In this document: positions 17,969-27,059 of the stretch, piece by piece | Layout: each line of letters opens with the position of its first letter | How positions within the stretch are numbered: the first letter of the stretch is position 1 | Source: Bacillota bacterium | GTDB taxonomy: Bacteria; Bacillota; Clostridia; Acetivibrionales; DSM-1351 | Assembly (NCBI GenBank): GCA_023416275.1 | Contig: JAEZIB010000085.1 | Span: 1-45,343, forward strand | Length of the DNA: 45,343 nucleotides | Direction: 5' to 3' | Notes under the pieces: generated by a model | Seen by the model: the letters and a program-made list of their open reading frames with translations, nothing else | The model's database searches: none | Told to the model about the DNA's origin: nothing | Program-made: the position numbers and the translations under genes

Positions 17969-18559
17969 CTATCTCCCGACTAATTTCTTTAACCTTCCTG
18001 CAAACGATGAGTTTTTTTTCTCTCTCCATTCAGTAAGAGATCTGTCAACTTCCTGAAAGTGCTTGTCAAGCTTGAGTTCTAGCTTGCGATTGCTGTTTTC
18101 AATACAAGCTCCAAGCTCTAACTTTGATTTTAGAATATCTTTTGACAGGTACTCTCTTGAGGACAGAATTTCCGCTGAAACATTGCCTAAAAGCTCATTT
18201 TTAATACTATTCAAGGTTTCCATTATTAAAGCTAGCTCTTGATTACTTAGTTGATTAGAATTAGTGCTTATTACTGCAGGCAAACTTTCAGCATTGCATT
18301 TAGTGAATTGTAGCTGCTCTTCAATAATGTTCTCGTCTTCAAGAATTTTCCTAATGGCTTTAAGTTCAAGCCCTTGGTCTCGCATTGTTTTAATCTGATA
18401 CATTAAGTTTGCATGATTTGTAGTGTAATAGCGCCTGCCTCTTGAATCTTTAGGGATTTTTAGACCAAATTCCTTTTCATAAAACCTCAAAGCATGATCT
18501 GTAATATTTAAATATTCACTTAACTCTGTTATTGAATACCTTTCTTTTAAAACGTCCAT
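17969..18559 (-). CDS. MerR-type helix-turn-helix protein with coiled-coil C terminus
   Basis: 196 residues on the minus strand; AGGAGG stands 9 nt before the ATG. The N-terminal ~75 residues are a MerR winged helix (YSITELSEYLNITDHALRFYE, GRRYYT, LMYQIKTMRDQGLELKAIR). The rest is mostly charged helix ending SLTEWREKKN and a basic tail. No metal-binding Cys set or drug-binding domain is seen, so it is not a classical metal sensor. Proteins of this shape include regulators and the RacA chromosome anchor. A TAGTGCC/GGCACTA inverted repeat (17910-17916 and 17965-17971) overlaps the stop codon. No target is evident, though it is the only regulator next to the biosynthetic cluster. Confidence 0.75.
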   Translation of the reverse strand: MDVLKERYSITELSEYLNITDHALRFYEKEFGLKIPKDSRGRRYYTTNHANLMYQIKTMRDQGLELKAIRKILEDENIIEEQLQFTKCNAESLPAVISTNSNQLSNQELALIMETLNSIKNELLGNVSAEILSSREYLSKDILKSKLELGACIENSNRKLELKLDKHFQEVDRSLTEWREKKNSSFAGRLKKLVGR

Positions 18560-18718
18560 ACAAAAATACCTCCTGAATCACACTAACATGATTTTTTCAT
18601 TTGTATAAGGTGAAGTTAACTATTTTGCTCATTTCAACAGCAAAAATAATTAATTACTTCCACCTTGATATGCAAATTAGTATAACACAAGAGATATTAT
18701 GTGTAAAATATTACCAAA

Positions 18719-19639
18719 TCACAAGCCCATTATTTCCAACACACTTTTAATATCTTGAGGAAGTTCTGCATTGAAAATAATTTCTTTTTTTGTTTCTGGA
18801 TGCAGGATTTTAGTAGTGTGAGAATGTAAAGCTTGTCTTGAAATTAAAAAATCTCTATAGTCTGAATACAGTGTATCACCATAAATGGGGAAGCCCATTG
18901 CCTGACAGTGAACTCTAATTTGATGTGTTCTACCTGTTTCTAACTTAAATTTAAGCAGAGCAGCATTGTATTTTGAGAAACTTTCTATCACCTCATAGTG
19001 AGTAACTGAAGGTGCCCCAGAGTCTGAAATCCACCTAAGCATAATGCTTTCAGGCTTTCTGTCGATAGGCAGATTTATAGTGCCCTTATTGTTTGCAGGA
19101 ATACCTTGAACAATGCCTAAATACTCTTTTTCAAACACTTTATCTTGCATTTGCTGTATTAGAATATCCTGTGCAAACTGGTTTTTGGCAAAAATTATGA
19201 TGCCAGAGGTTTCTCTATCAAGTCTGCTAACAGGTCTGACTTTCTTTTTTATCCCCTTTTGCTTCAGATAATAAACAATTCCATTGGCAATAGTTGAATT
19301 GGGATGATTAAAGGTGGGGTGAACAACAATTCCTGGCTGTTTATTAAGTACCAGAAGGCATTCGTCCTCATAGATAATATCTATAGGAATATTTTGAGGC
19401 TCAATATTATCGCAGTCCTCTTCAAGTTCAAGCTCAGCTATAAGTACCTCATTTTCGCTTACAATATAATTGGTTTTGACAGGCATATTATTTATCATAA
19501 TTTTATTTTGTAATTTTAGTTTATTTATAAACTTTGTGGAAAGCTGCAATCTGCTTTTTAAAATAATTCTTACAGGCTTTCCGGCATCGTTATTGTCTAT
19601 AGTATGTTCTAATATCATATTTATGTCCATGCCGCACAT
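18719..19639 (-). CDS. RluA/RluD-family RNA pseudouridine synthase
   Basis: 306 residues on the minus strand. An S4-like N-terminal part (LKSRLQLSTKFINKLKLQ) is followed by the catalytic domain: VVHPTFNHPNST, the active-site Asp in RPVSRLDRETSGI, ETGRTHQIRVHCQAMGFPI and GDTLY. It converts uridine to pseudouridine in rRNA or tRNA; the exact site is unknown. The start is uncertain, since none of the three near in-frame ATGs (19639, 19630, 19618) has a clear Shine-Dalgarno site. A second paralogue with the more typical RluD gene context is at 42605. Confidence 0.88.
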   Translation of the reverse strand: MCGMDINMILEHTIDNNDAGKPVRIILKSRLQLSTKFINKLKLQNKIMINNMPVKTNYIVSENEVLIAELELEEDCDNIEPQNIPIDIIYEDECLLVLNKQPGIVVHPTFNHPNSTIANGIVYYLKQKGIKKKVRPVSRLDRETSGIIIFAKNQFAQDILIQQMQDKVFEKEYLGIVQGIPANNKGTINLPIDRKPESIMLRWISDSGAPSVTHYEVIESFSKYNAALLKFKLETGRTHQIRVHCQAMGFPIYGDTLYSDYRDFLISRQALHSHTTKILHPETKKEIIFNAELPQDIKSVLEIMGL

Positions 19640-19862
19640 TTTACACGAAGAACAATAAGAAAATATAAATTTCCTTTAAATGACATGGACTTGGCACCTC
19701 CATTAAAAGTATTTGTAATTTCTTTCGCACTTTCCTCTCAAACCTCATAACGACAAGTGCTGTTATATTAATTTCATTTAAAATATGGAATCAAATTAAT
19801 AATAGTCGCATATGCAGTGAAGCTAGCAAATGTTGCTCAATAATATTAGTCACTGGCATATT

Positions 19863-19932
19863 CAGCAATTGTTTTGGCAACAAACCATTGATAAGTTTCC
19901 CACACAATAGACTTTGCGAAACTTGATTAATT
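19863..19932 (+). repeat. TTGATAA-family dispersed repeat, copy R4
   Basis: Shares GCAATTxTTTTGGCAA, ACCATTGATAAGTTT and AATAGACTTT with the copy before folD (34709-34790). Confidence 0.6.
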
Positions 19933-20191
19933 ATTAAAATCATATATATTATACAGTTTAAAAGCTGTTATGAAAAGAAGTTGAGAAAACAATATTATGA
20001 CATATTCCTGCCCTAATTGCTCATAATTGTATTTTACTAATAATGTGATGTTTTATAAAACCTACAGAAAATATATAGATAAAATATGGTTATATAAGCG
20101 GCAATGGTATATAATGCTTTTAGGAAAAAACAGCTCAAGATGAAATTAGTTTTGTTTGTAATGAATATTATTAAAATTATTTTAAGTAGTG

Positions 20192-20255
20192 GGCTAAACT
20201 TTCGCAGTTGATAATTCTAGCGACCGAAAAAGCTTTTATGTCGAAAGTTGATTGC
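20192..20255 (+). repeat. TTGATAA-family dispersed repeat, copy R5
   Basis: A perfect 8-bp outer stem AACTTTCG/CGAAAGTT (20197-20204 with 20242-20249) encloses TTGATAATTCTAGCGACCGA; an inner CGAC/GTCG stem is possible. It ends ~40 bp before the methionine gamma-lyase-like gene. Confidence 0.55.
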
Positions 20256-20294
20256 TAATTTATAAATACTAATAGAAAAAGAGGATTGTATTAA

Positions 20295-21584
20295 ATGAAT
20301 TCAAGAACAACAGAATATCTAAAGAAAAATTTTGAAATAGACGATAAGGTTATTGAACTGGCAGAGCAAGCTGAGAAGGATGCCAAGCTGGTATTTGAAC
20401 GTATAGATGAAATTAAGCAAATAAACCAACTGAAAGTAATTAAGGCAATGCAGGATAATAAGCTTAGCGATTCGCATTTTAATGGGACAACGGGATATGG
20501 CTATGATGACAGGGGAAGAGATGTACTAGATAGCGTATATGCAAATGTTTTTTGTGCTGAGGATGCACTTGTAAGACATCATATTGTTTCAGGAACGCAA
20601 GCACTGGCATTATGCTTGTTTGGAAATCTGAGGCCAGGTGATGAACTGGTTGCTGTTACAGGAAAGCCTTATGATACACTTGAAGAGGTAATAGGTATTA
20701 GAGGTGAAAACTGCGGTTCTTTAAAGGAATTTGGAGTAACCTACAAGCAGGTGAACTTAAAGCAAGACGGTAAGCCTGATTTAGAGCAAATCAAGGCAAC
20801 TGTTTCTCCAAATACAAAAATGGCTATGATTCAGCGTTCTAGAGGCTACTCATGGAGAGATGCACTGTGTATTGAGGATATAAAAAATATAATAAATACT
20901 GTAAAAGCAATAAATTCGGATATTATTATAATGGTGGATAATTGCTACGGCGAGTTTGTTGAAGAGGTTGAGCCAACCCAAGTTGGGGCAGATATCATTG
21001 CAGGATCACTTATTAAGAATCCTGGTGGAGGACTAGCTGTTACAGGAGGCTATATTGCTGGAAAGCGAGAATTGGTTGAACAATGTGCATATAGATTGAC
21101 ATCACCTGGCTTAGGCAAAGAGGTTGGAGCATCTCTGGGAAACAATAGGCTTATGTTTCAGGGGTTGTTCATGGCACCTCATGTAGTGTCGGAGAGCCTA
21201 AAAGGAGCGGTGTTTTGTGCCGCACTGATGAAACGAGCAGGCTTTGAAATATTACCGTCACTTGAGGCAAAGAGAAGTGACATTATTCAGGCAGTCAAGT
21301 TTAATAATGCAGATAGCTTAATTGCCTATTGTCAGGGAATTCAAAAGGGTTCTCCTGTTGATTCCTATGTAACACCACAGCCGTGGGATATGCCAGGTTA
21401 TGATTCACAGGTCATAATGGCAGCAGGTGCCTTTGTTCAAGGCTCTTCTATTGAACTTAGTGCAGATGCGCCAATTAAAGAGCCTTATATTGCATACATG
21501 CAGGGCGGTTTAGTGTATGAACACGTTAAATTGGGAAATATGATAGCATTACAGAAGCTATTTAATCAAGGCATGGTAAAATAG
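20295..21584 (+). CDS. Methionine gamma-lyase family PLP protein (YnbB-like)
   Basis: 429 residues; AGAGGA-type site and ATG at 20295. It is a fold-type I PLP enzyme of the family once called 'aluminium resistance protein'. It shows GTTGYGYDDRGRD, HHIVSGTQALALCLFG, VDNCYGEFVEEVEP and the cofactor-Lys segment GSLIKNPGGGLAVTGG. Relatives are annotated as methionine gamma-lyase-like proteins and occur widely in Firmicutes; the physiological substrate is not settled. It is followed after 22 bp by a HlyD-like gene and then yggS and sepF, so it probably begins an operon with them. Confidence 0.88.
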   Translation: MNSRTTEYLKKNFEIDDKVIELAEQAEKDAKLVFERIDEIKQINQLKVIKAMQDNKLSDSHFNGTTGYGYDDRGRDVLDSVYANVFCAEDALVRHHIVSGTQALALCLFGNLRPGDELVAVTGKPYDTLEEVIGIRGENCGSLKEFGVTYKQVNLKQDGKPDLEQIKATVSPNTKMAMIQRSRGYSWRDALCIEDIKNIINTVKAINSDIIIMVDNCYGEFVEEVEPTQVGADIIAGSLIKNPGGGLAVTGGYIAGKRELVEQCAYRLTSPGLGKEVGASLGNNRLMFQGLFMAPHVVSESLKGAVFCAALMKRAGFEILPSLEAKRSDIIQAVKFNNADSLIAYCQGIQKGSPVDSYVTPQPWDMPGYDSQVIMAAGAFVQGSSIELSADAPIKEPYIAYMQGGLVYEHVKLGNMIALQKLFNQGMVK

Positions 21585-21606
21585 ATTTTGATTAGGAGGC
21601 AAGCAA

Positions 21607-22860
21607 ATGAAGGGTGTATTCAAAAAGCAGAGTGTTAAAATAGGTACACTGATATTGATAGTATTTTTATTGATATACCTTCCATCATTGCTTTATCTAG
21701 TTAATAGTAATGGTGTTAAAACAGATTTGCTGAGAATTGGAACAATAGAAGAATTACAAAATATTGATGGGGTTTTTGTGCGAAATGAAGAGGTTATTAA
21801 TTCACCAGATACAGGCAGTTGTGTGATGGACGCTGCTGAAGGGGAAAAGGTACCTGCACATTATAGAATTGCATCGGTAGTTAAAAATGTACCTGTTTCC
21901 ATTTATGAAGATTTAAAAAAGAAGGAATTAGAGATAGCTAGAGCGCAAGAAGCTCAAAAGGATAATGTATCAAAGTTTTCAGGCGATATAAATAAAATGG
22001 ATGACGAAATAATTAGTAAGGTCAAGGATTTAGCCCAGCAATCAGTTAGAGGTAGCTTGGTTGAAAGCAATGATACAATTTCAAAAATAAACAGTATTGT
22101 TTACAAAAAGTCAGACATTTTTGGTGATAGCAGTAAATCAGCAGCATATATCAATAAATTAAAAAGTGAGAAAGCAACTATAGAAAGCAAATTAAATAAA
22201 AATATTATGGAAATTAAAACAAGTTCATCTGGCCTAATATCCTTTGCAGTTGATGGGTATGAGAGTATGCTGACGCCTGATTCTATAAGAAATGCTACTC
22301 CAAAGACATTAGACAGGATAATTACAAAAGAGACAAACAGAGATTTTAACATAATAGATGCTAAGAAGGGAAAACCTATAGCAAAGCTGGTTAAGGACTT
22401 AGAAAGCTATTTTGTAGCAGCAATTAATGAAGATGAAAGCAACAATTTTTCTTTAGATAGAAGCGTAACAATAAGAATAAACGATACAGGTTACAGCATG
22501 GACTCAAAAATAATATACAGCTCAGACGTTATAGATGGTAAAAGAATTATAGCCTTTAGATTTGATACTGGGTTAAATGAAACTGTTGGGCTTAGGAGAA
22601 TAAATGCTGATATTGTTTTATCAAGCTCAAGTGGATTAAAGGTTCCACATAGCTGCTTGATGAACATTGATAATAAAAATAAGACCGCTGAAATATTCTT
22701 GGTAGATGGAATGAGTGCAAAAAAAGTAAAAGTCCGCATTATTGGTATGAACAGCGATGCAGTAATTATTGATGAGGTTGATGGACAAACAGCAGTTTTG
22801 TTATATAAAAAATATATATTAAATCCAATAAATATACAGGAGGGGCAGGTGATAAATTGA
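21607..22860 (+). CDS. HlyD-like single-span membrane protein in the sepF operon
   Basis: 417 residues; AGGAGG 7 nt before the ATG. One hydrophobic span near residues 13-33 is followed by a short barrel-like segment with VRNEEVINSP, a helical coiled-coil section (~95-210), and a second beta-rich part ending with GLKVPHSCLM and VDGMSAKKVKVRI. This layout is that of membrane-fusion (HlyD-type) adaptors, but no ABC transporter or outer-membrane partner is nearby and the organism appears monoderm. Its stop overlaps the TTG start of yggS, and its place before sepF suggests an envelope or division role. The function is unknown. Confidence 0.75.
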   Translation: MKGVFKKQSVKIGTLILIVFLLIYLPSLLYLVNSNGVKTDLLRIGTIEELQNIDGVFVRNEEVINSPDTGSCVMDAAEGEKVPAHYRIASVVKNVPVSIYEDLKKKELEIARAQEAQKDNVSKFSGDINKMDDEIISKVKDLAQQSVRGSLVESNDTISKINSIVYKKSDIFGDSSKSAAYINKLKSEKATIESKLNKNIMEIKTSSSGLISFAVDGYESMLTPDSIRNATPKTLDRIITKETNRDFNIIDAKKGKPIAKLVKDLESYFVAAINEDESNNFSLDRSVTIRINDTGYSMDSKIIYSSDVIDGKRIIAFRFDTGLNETVGLRRINADIVLSSSSGLKVPHSCLMNIDNKNKTAEIFLVDGMSAKKVKVRIIGMNSDAVIIDEVDGQTAVLLYKKYILNPINIQEGQVIN

Positions 22861-23564
22861 TTGATCTATGTATAAAAGAAAATTTAGACAATGTTTTGGC
22901 AAGAATAAAAGTAGCTGCTGAGAAAAGCGGAAGAAAAGCCGAAGACATTAAATTAATTGCTGTTACAAAAACTGTAGACGTTGAGAGAATTAAAAGTGCA
23001 TACCAATATGGGATTTTAGATATGGGAGAAAATAGAGTTCAAGAGCTGCTTGAAAAATATGATAAGCTTGCTACTGAATGCAGATGGCATTTAATTGGAC
23101 ATTTGCAGACAAACAAGGTTAAATATATTATTGATAAAGTGGACATGATACATTCTGTAGATAGTATCCAATTGGCTAAAGAAATCGACGCTCGTGCAGC
23201 AAAATTTGGCATAAAAATGAATATTTTGATGCAGGTAAATGTTTCCGGTGAACAGAGCAAGTTTGGCATTAGTCCTCAGGAAGTAAATGATTTTATTAAA
23301 ATAATTTCTGAATATGGTAATATTTCCTTGAGGGGATTAATGACAATAGCTCCATATGCAGAAAATACCGAGGCTATAAGGGATGTTTTTAAAAAACTTT
23401 ATGGTATATATATTGACATAAAGCAGAAAAAATTAGATAATGTTACTATGGATTATCTTTCCATGGGTATGAGTAACGATTTTGAAGTTGCAATAGAAGA
23501 AGGTGCAAATATTGTCAGAATCGGTACAGACATATTTGGAAAGAGAGATTATACTAAAGTGTAA
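22857..23564 (+). CDS. YggS/YlmE-type PLP-binding protein
   Basis: 235 residues, usual length for the family. The TTG start at 22857 overlaps the previous stop and is preceded by AGGAGGGGCAGG. It is a fold-type III PLP protein: the cofactor Lys is in LIAVTKTV, with MGENRVQEL, WHLIGHLQTNK, SVDSIQLA, LRGLMTIAP, LSMGMSNDFEVAIEEG and VRIGTDIFG. The family (PLPBP) keeps free PLP in balance and has no known catalytic turnover. It commonly stands next to sepF in Firmicutes, as here. Confidence 0.95.
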   Translation: MIDLCIKENLDNVLARIKVAAEKSGRKAEDIKLIAVTKTVDVERIKSAYQYGILDMGENRVQELLEKYDKLATECRWHLIGHLQTNKVKYIIDKVDMIHSVDSIQLAKEIDARAAKFGIKMNILMQVNVSGEQSKFGISPQEVNDFIKIISEYGNISLRGLMTIAPYAENTEAIRDVFKKLYGIYIDIKQKKLDNVTMDYLSMGMSNDFEVAIEEGANIVRIGTDIFGKRDYTKV

Positions 23565-23637
23565 TTTACATTTTTATATATGATAAATTGCATTAGGATA
23601 AAAAAATAATTTACAAAAGATGCAGGAGGTATTTGAA

Positions 23638-24105
23638 ATGTCAAAACTTCTTAATAAGGTGTTCAATTTCGTAGGATGGGAAGCTATAGATGATGATGAA
23701 GAGGGTTTAGAGCTTCAGGATGAAAACTATAACGATGCCAAAAACGAGCCTATTCAAACACACTTTTTTAACAATTCTAAGAAGCAGCAGTCTGGCAAGG
23801 TGGTAAATATTCATAATGGAAATCAATTCAAGATGGTTGTGGCTCAGCCTAATACCTTTGATGATGCAAAGGACATTTGTGATCACTTAAAGAGTAATAA
23901 GCCTGTTGTTATCAATCTAGAAGGAATTGAAAAGCATGATGCACAGAGGATTATTGATTTCTTGAGTGGCTCTATATATGCTCTTGATGGTTCAATCCAG
24001 AAGGTCTCATGTGATATTTTTGTAATAGCTCCAAACAGTGTAGATGTTAGTGGAGATTTGGATGAAGAGATTAGAAACAAGACAGTTTTTCCGTGGGCTA
24101 AATAG
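23638..24105 (+). CDS. sepF: Cell division protein SepF
   Basis: 155 residues from the ATG at 23638, chosen because GGAGG lies 8 nt upstream; the in-frame ATG at 23620 overlaps that site's leader. The N-terminal amphipathic helix (MSKLLNKVFNFVGW) is the membrane anchor of the family. After an acidic linker comes the SepF core (KMVVAQPNTFDDAKDICDHL, KPVVINLEGI, IIDFLSGSIYALDGSIQKV, FVIAPNSVDVSG). SepF forms rings that tie FtsZ to the membrane at mid-cell. It heads the sepF-yggT-ylmH-divIVA group. Confidence 0.97.
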   Translation: MSKLLNKVFNFVGWEAIDDDEEGLELQDENYNDAKNEPIQTHFFNNSKKQQSGKVVNIHNGNQFKMVVAQPNTFDDAKDICDHLKSNKPVVINLEGIEKHDAQRIIDFLSGSIYALDGSIQKVSCDIFVIAPNSVDVSGDLDEEIRNKTVFPWAK

Positions 24106-24134
24106 TTTGTAATGTAATTATTGGAGGATATTTG

Positions 24135-24422
24135 ATGGAAGCAATTTATACAGCAGTAGACTATGTAATAAGGATATTCGAATATGCTCTTATTGCAAGA
24201 GTTTTATTATCATGGCTACCTATATCCAAAAACAATAAACTTGTGGATTTACTTTATATGATTACTGAGCCAGTACTAGGCCCTATACGTGGTTTGTTGC
24301 GAAAATCAAGCCTTTTGAACAACTCAATGCTGTCAATGATTGATTTTTCTCCAATAGTTGCTTTTATACTTTGTGGTGTTGTTAGAAATTTGGTTATTAT
24401 GGTTTTAAGAATGTTTATGTAA
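24135..24422 (+). CDS. YggT family membrane protein
   Basis: 95 residues from the ATG at 24135 (GGAGG 7 nt upstream; the TTG at 24132 is less likely). Two hydrophobic spans flank the conserved RVLLSWLP and ITEPVLGPIRGLL segments of YggT. It is an inner-membrane protein that sits between sepF and ylmH in most Firmicutes. It is linked to envelope or division functions by context; its biochemical role is unknown. Confidence 0.93.
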   Translation: MEAIYTAVDYVIRIFEYALIARVLLSWLPISKNNKLVDLLYMITEPVLGPIRGLLRKSSLLNNSMLSMIDFSPIVAFILCGVVRNLVIMVLRMFM

Positions 24423-24448
24423 ATTTTCTTAAAAGATAGAATAAATAT

Positions 24449-25234
24449 ATGGATAAAAATACATTAATTAAAATGGTATCAAAAATTGAGGATAGGGTAC
24501 TGGTTTCAAGACTTTTAGATAAGATTGAACAATGCCGATATTCCTCTTTTGTGTACTCAGATTTTCTTTCTCCCTATGAAGCAGCTATTGCTAAGCGAAT
24601 TTTGGACAAGGTATGTGACGTTTTTTATACATTTACAGGAGGATATGAGGGTGCAGAAAGGGTAATAGCTGCAATTAGCACTGATATTATTGAACAGGAT
24701 ATTGTGCTTACTAATTCTCCTTTGAGTTTTTTGAGGATTACTCCTTCAATTGAAAAACCATTATCTCATCGTGATTATTTGGGATCTCTGCTTGGTCTTG
24801 GAATAAAGAGAGAGAAAATTGGTGATATTCTAGTTTGCCAATCTCATGCTGATGTATTTTTAATTGATAAAATTGCAGAATATATTTTGTACAATTTGGA
24901 CAAAATTGGGAATGTAAAGGTTAGCTGTGAATTATTGAATATGTATGAGTATACTGCTCCACAAAAAAAGGAAAAGCTTATTAATACAACGGTTGCTTCC
25001 CTTAGAGCAGATTCAATTGCAGCCAGTGGATTTGGGTTATCTAGAACAAAGGTCTTAGATTATTTTAAAGCACAAAGAGTTAATGTTAATTGGGAAATTG
25101 TTCAGAATCCTTCAAAGCAGTTATCAGAAGGAGATACAATGTCTATTCGAGGTAAAGGTAGGATTGTTTTGGAAAAAGTTGCTGGAACTACCAAGAAGGA
25201 TAGAATTAGTATAGTGATTAAAAGATTTGAATAA
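24449..25234 (+). CDS. YlmH-type S4-domain RNA-binding protein
   Basis: 261 residues. The ATG at 24449 has only a weak upstream site (AAAAGATAG). The N-terminal two thirds match YlmH (DFLSPYEAAIAKRIL, LTNSPLSFLRI, HRDYLGSLLGLGIKREKIGDIL). The C-terminal S4 domain is LRADSIAASGFGLSRTKV with LSEGDTMSIRGKGRI. YlmH binds ribosome-tRNA complexes and has been connected with rescue of stalled ribosomes in Bacillus. It sits in its usual place between yggT and divIVA. Confidence 0.94.
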   Translation: MDKNTLIKMVSKIEDRVLVSRLLDKIEQCRYSSFVYSDFLSPYEAAIAKRILDKVCDVFYTFTGGYEGAERVIAAISTDIIEQDIVLTNSPLSFLRITPSIEKPLSHRDYLGSLLGLGIKREKIGDILVCQSHADVFLIDKIAEYILYNLDKIGNVKVSCELLNMYEYTAPQKKEKLINTTVASLRADSIAASGFGLSRTKVLDYFKAQRVNVNWEIVQNPSKQLSEGDTMSIRGKGRIVLEKVAGTTKKDRISIVIKRFE

Positions 25235-25348
25235 GGAGTGTCAAAAAGTATACTCTTTTTAAGCTGTTTTGATATAACATGTTTTATTGGTCAAAGCTTT
25301 TATACTCAATTTAACTAAAATTTTGCATTTATGAAAGGATGCGTGACT

Positions 25349-25813
25349 ATGAATTATACTCCTAATGATCTTGATAATATGAAGTTTAAGAAGAGTTTTA
25401 GAGGTTATGATGAAGATCAGGTTAATGGTGTTTTAGACAACGTAATTCAGGATTATGAGCTTTACATAAAAGAAAATATAGAGCTTAAAGACAGGATTTC
25501 TGTTTTAAATGAGGGAATTCAGCACTATAAGAACATTGAAGAATCTCTTCAGAATACCTTGGTAGTTGCACAACAGACAGGTGAGGAAATAAAGAAGAAT
25601 TCATATGACAAGGCTGAAAATATTGTTAAGGAAGCTGAAATAAGGGCTCAGAAGATAATAAATGATGCAAATCAAGAGGTGATTAGAATTCGTTTTGAGT
25701 ATGAAGAAATGAAGAAGAGACTTCATCTTTTCAAAACTAAGTCTGAGACCTTAATATTATCTCAGCTTGAGTTGTCAAAACAGTTATTTAGTGATGATAC
25801 CGATTTAGAGTAA
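25349..25813 (+). CDS. divIVA: DivIVA-family cell division/polarity protein
   Basis: 154 residues from the ATG at 25349 (AAAGGA 9 nt upstream; the ATG at 25331 lies inside that leader). The N-terminal membrane-binding segment MNYTPNDLDNMKFKKSFRGY with DEDQVNGVLDNV is typical. Long coiled coils (residues ~35-75 and ~85-150) follow. DivIVA binds negatively curved membrane at poles and septa and recruits partner proteins. It ends the sepF group. Confidence 0.93.
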   Translation: MNYTPNDLDNMKFKKSFRGYDEDQVNGVLDNVIQDYELYIKENIELKDRISVLNEGIQHYKNIEESLQNTLVVAQQTGEEIKKNSYDKAENIVKEAEIRAQKIINDANQEVIRIRFEYEEMKKRLHLFKTKSETLILSQLELSKQLFSDDTDLE

Positions 25814-26141
25814 ATTAAACTGGTTAGAACTATATTTGCTGATTAATTAGCAGATTTTATAAGAACTGTAATAATTTTAATCAATATAAGAAATGTAAAC
25901 ATTTTAAGAATTTTTGTTGCATTATAAAGAAGCAAGAAATTTTCTTCGCAAAGCTATTAGGCTATCTCAAAATAAGCATCTATTGCTTGCAAATTTTCTT
26001 CGTTCGCAAAGGTGTCCCAACGGACACCTCAGGAACACCTAGTATCCCTTTGACGAAACACTTTGTGTTTACTCCGAATCCTCCTTAGAGCTTATCAATG
26101 GAAAGTTGTGTCTTTAATTATTGAAAAACTGGTTTGTTCAG
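25814..26141. other. 328-bp intergenic region after divIVA
   Basis: Contains an imperfect hairpin with TGCT/AGCA arms and a T-rich tail at about 25836-25860 that may terminate divIVA, and the plus-strand copy of element E (25988-26059). No gene is supported. Confidence 0.55.
25988..26059 (+). repeat. Dispersed structured element E, copy 2
   Basis: TTTTCTTCGTTCGCAAAGG leads into a perfect 7-bp hairpin GGTGTCC/GGACACC (26011-26017 with 26022-26028). It ends with CCCTTTGACGAAAC, where GACGAA can pair with the upstream TTCGTT. The minus-strand relative is at 15876-15953. Confidence 0.65.
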
Positions 26142-26765
26142 TTATCTAATGTAAATTGCAATAACCCTTCGAATTTGCTTTTTTGTTTTTTTATCAAGTA
26201 ATTCATCTGAAAGGGCTCTATTAATGTAATCTTCAATTTTATCATTAGTTTGGTATTTTTTGATTTCAACAAGCACTCCTAGTATATCTGTAAGTACAGA
26301 CTTCCTCATTGTTTCCTTAATGTTTAGAATTTCTATAGCCATAAGTTCTTCGGCAATTAATATTTGCAAATGCTTTTTGAAAGGGATTATTTTGTTTAGG
26401 GCTTGAATACATTGACGAATTGTTATTGGCTTCACATCATTTAAAAGCATTAGGTAATTAGAAATACTATTATTAATTTTGCTTTCGCTGTCCCATCTTG
26501 CGTTATCGGCAAGAAGCATTGCACCGATACTTCTTTGATATGAGTTTTCACTTTTAAGCATCTCATTAAATACATCCCAATATGAGTACACGTCATCAGA
26601 AAAAATAGAACGATTTTGAAGAATTAGAAATGCGGGATATCTTATTTTATCATTCTTCTCTTTCAGTAATTGGACAAGTAGCGAAATATCATTTTTGTCA
26701 ATGGTTTTTGATAGTTCTGGCAATTCGTCTTTTTCAAAAGAAAGAAGTCTGTCAATTATATTCAT
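26142..26765 (-). CDS. Hypothetical HEAT-like helical repeat protein
   Basis: 207 residues on the minus strand; GGGAGG lies 9 nt before the ATG. It is almost entirely predicted helix with a HEAT-like rhythm (SLLVQLLKEKNDKIRYPAFLI, YQRSIGAMLLADNARWDSE, TIRQCIQALNKIIPF). No catalytic motif, signal peptide or membrane span is seen. HEAT-like proteins mediate protein or DNA contacts. It stands alone between divIVA and ftsK on the opposite strand, with its own leader (copy C of the repeated SD-hairpin motif). Function unknown. Confidence 0.72.
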   Translation of the reverse strand: MNIIDRLLSFEKDELPELSKTIDKNDISLLVQLLKEKNDKIRYPAFLILQNRSIFSDDVYSYWDVFNEMLKSENSYQRSIGAMLLADNARWDSESKINNSISNYLMLLNDVKPITIRQCIQALNKIIPFKKHLQILIAEELMAIEILNIKETMRKSVLTDILGVLVEIKKYQTNDKIEDYINRALSDELLDKKTKKQIRRVIAIYIR

Positions 26766-26840
26766 AGCTATTATCCTCCCACGCCAACTCTGAGCAATTA
26801 ATGTACACTAATAGTAGAGAAAAGCAATTCTCTATTCCAC
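26766..26840 (-). promoter_or_regulatory. Repeated leader motif, copy C, before the HEAT-like gene
   Basis: On the minus strand: TAGAGAA/TTCTCTA hairpin (26815-26834), then CTATTAGTGTACATTAATT, then GCTCAGAGTTGGC running into GTGGGAGG. The order and sequence match the leaders before the NRPS gene and lspA; the second hairpin is weaker here. Confidence 0.45.
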
Positions 26841-26966
26841 TTACATAATTATACATTAATATATTTAACATTTATAGTACATTAAAATCAATCAAGTTTC
26901 TTGCACTACTTGTTGTGAGGGTTAATGTGAAATAACGCAGGGTAGGCTGTTGTATAAAACCCATTC

Positions 26967-26995
26967 TAGATAAATAGAGAGAAATGTGGTATAAT
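26967..26995 (+). promoter_or_regulatory. Likely promoter of ftsK
   Basis: An extended -10 TGGTATAAT (TATAAT at 26990-26995) with a weak -35 TAGATA 17 bp upstream. It lies ~65 bp before the ftsK start. Confidence 0.6.
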
Positions 26996-27059
26996 TCGTT
27001 TTGTATGTCACATAGACATTAATGCTAATGCTGCTAATATAAATATGAGGGGTGCACAA

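Larger units (their letters stand above)
19640..20294. other. 655-bp intergenic region with two copies of the TTGATAA repeat family
   Basis: Lies between divergent genes. It holds repeat copies at 19863-19932 and 20192-20255 and otherwise AT-rich DNA. A TATAAT at 20110-20115 has only a weak -35 partner. No gene is supported. Confidence 0.6.
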
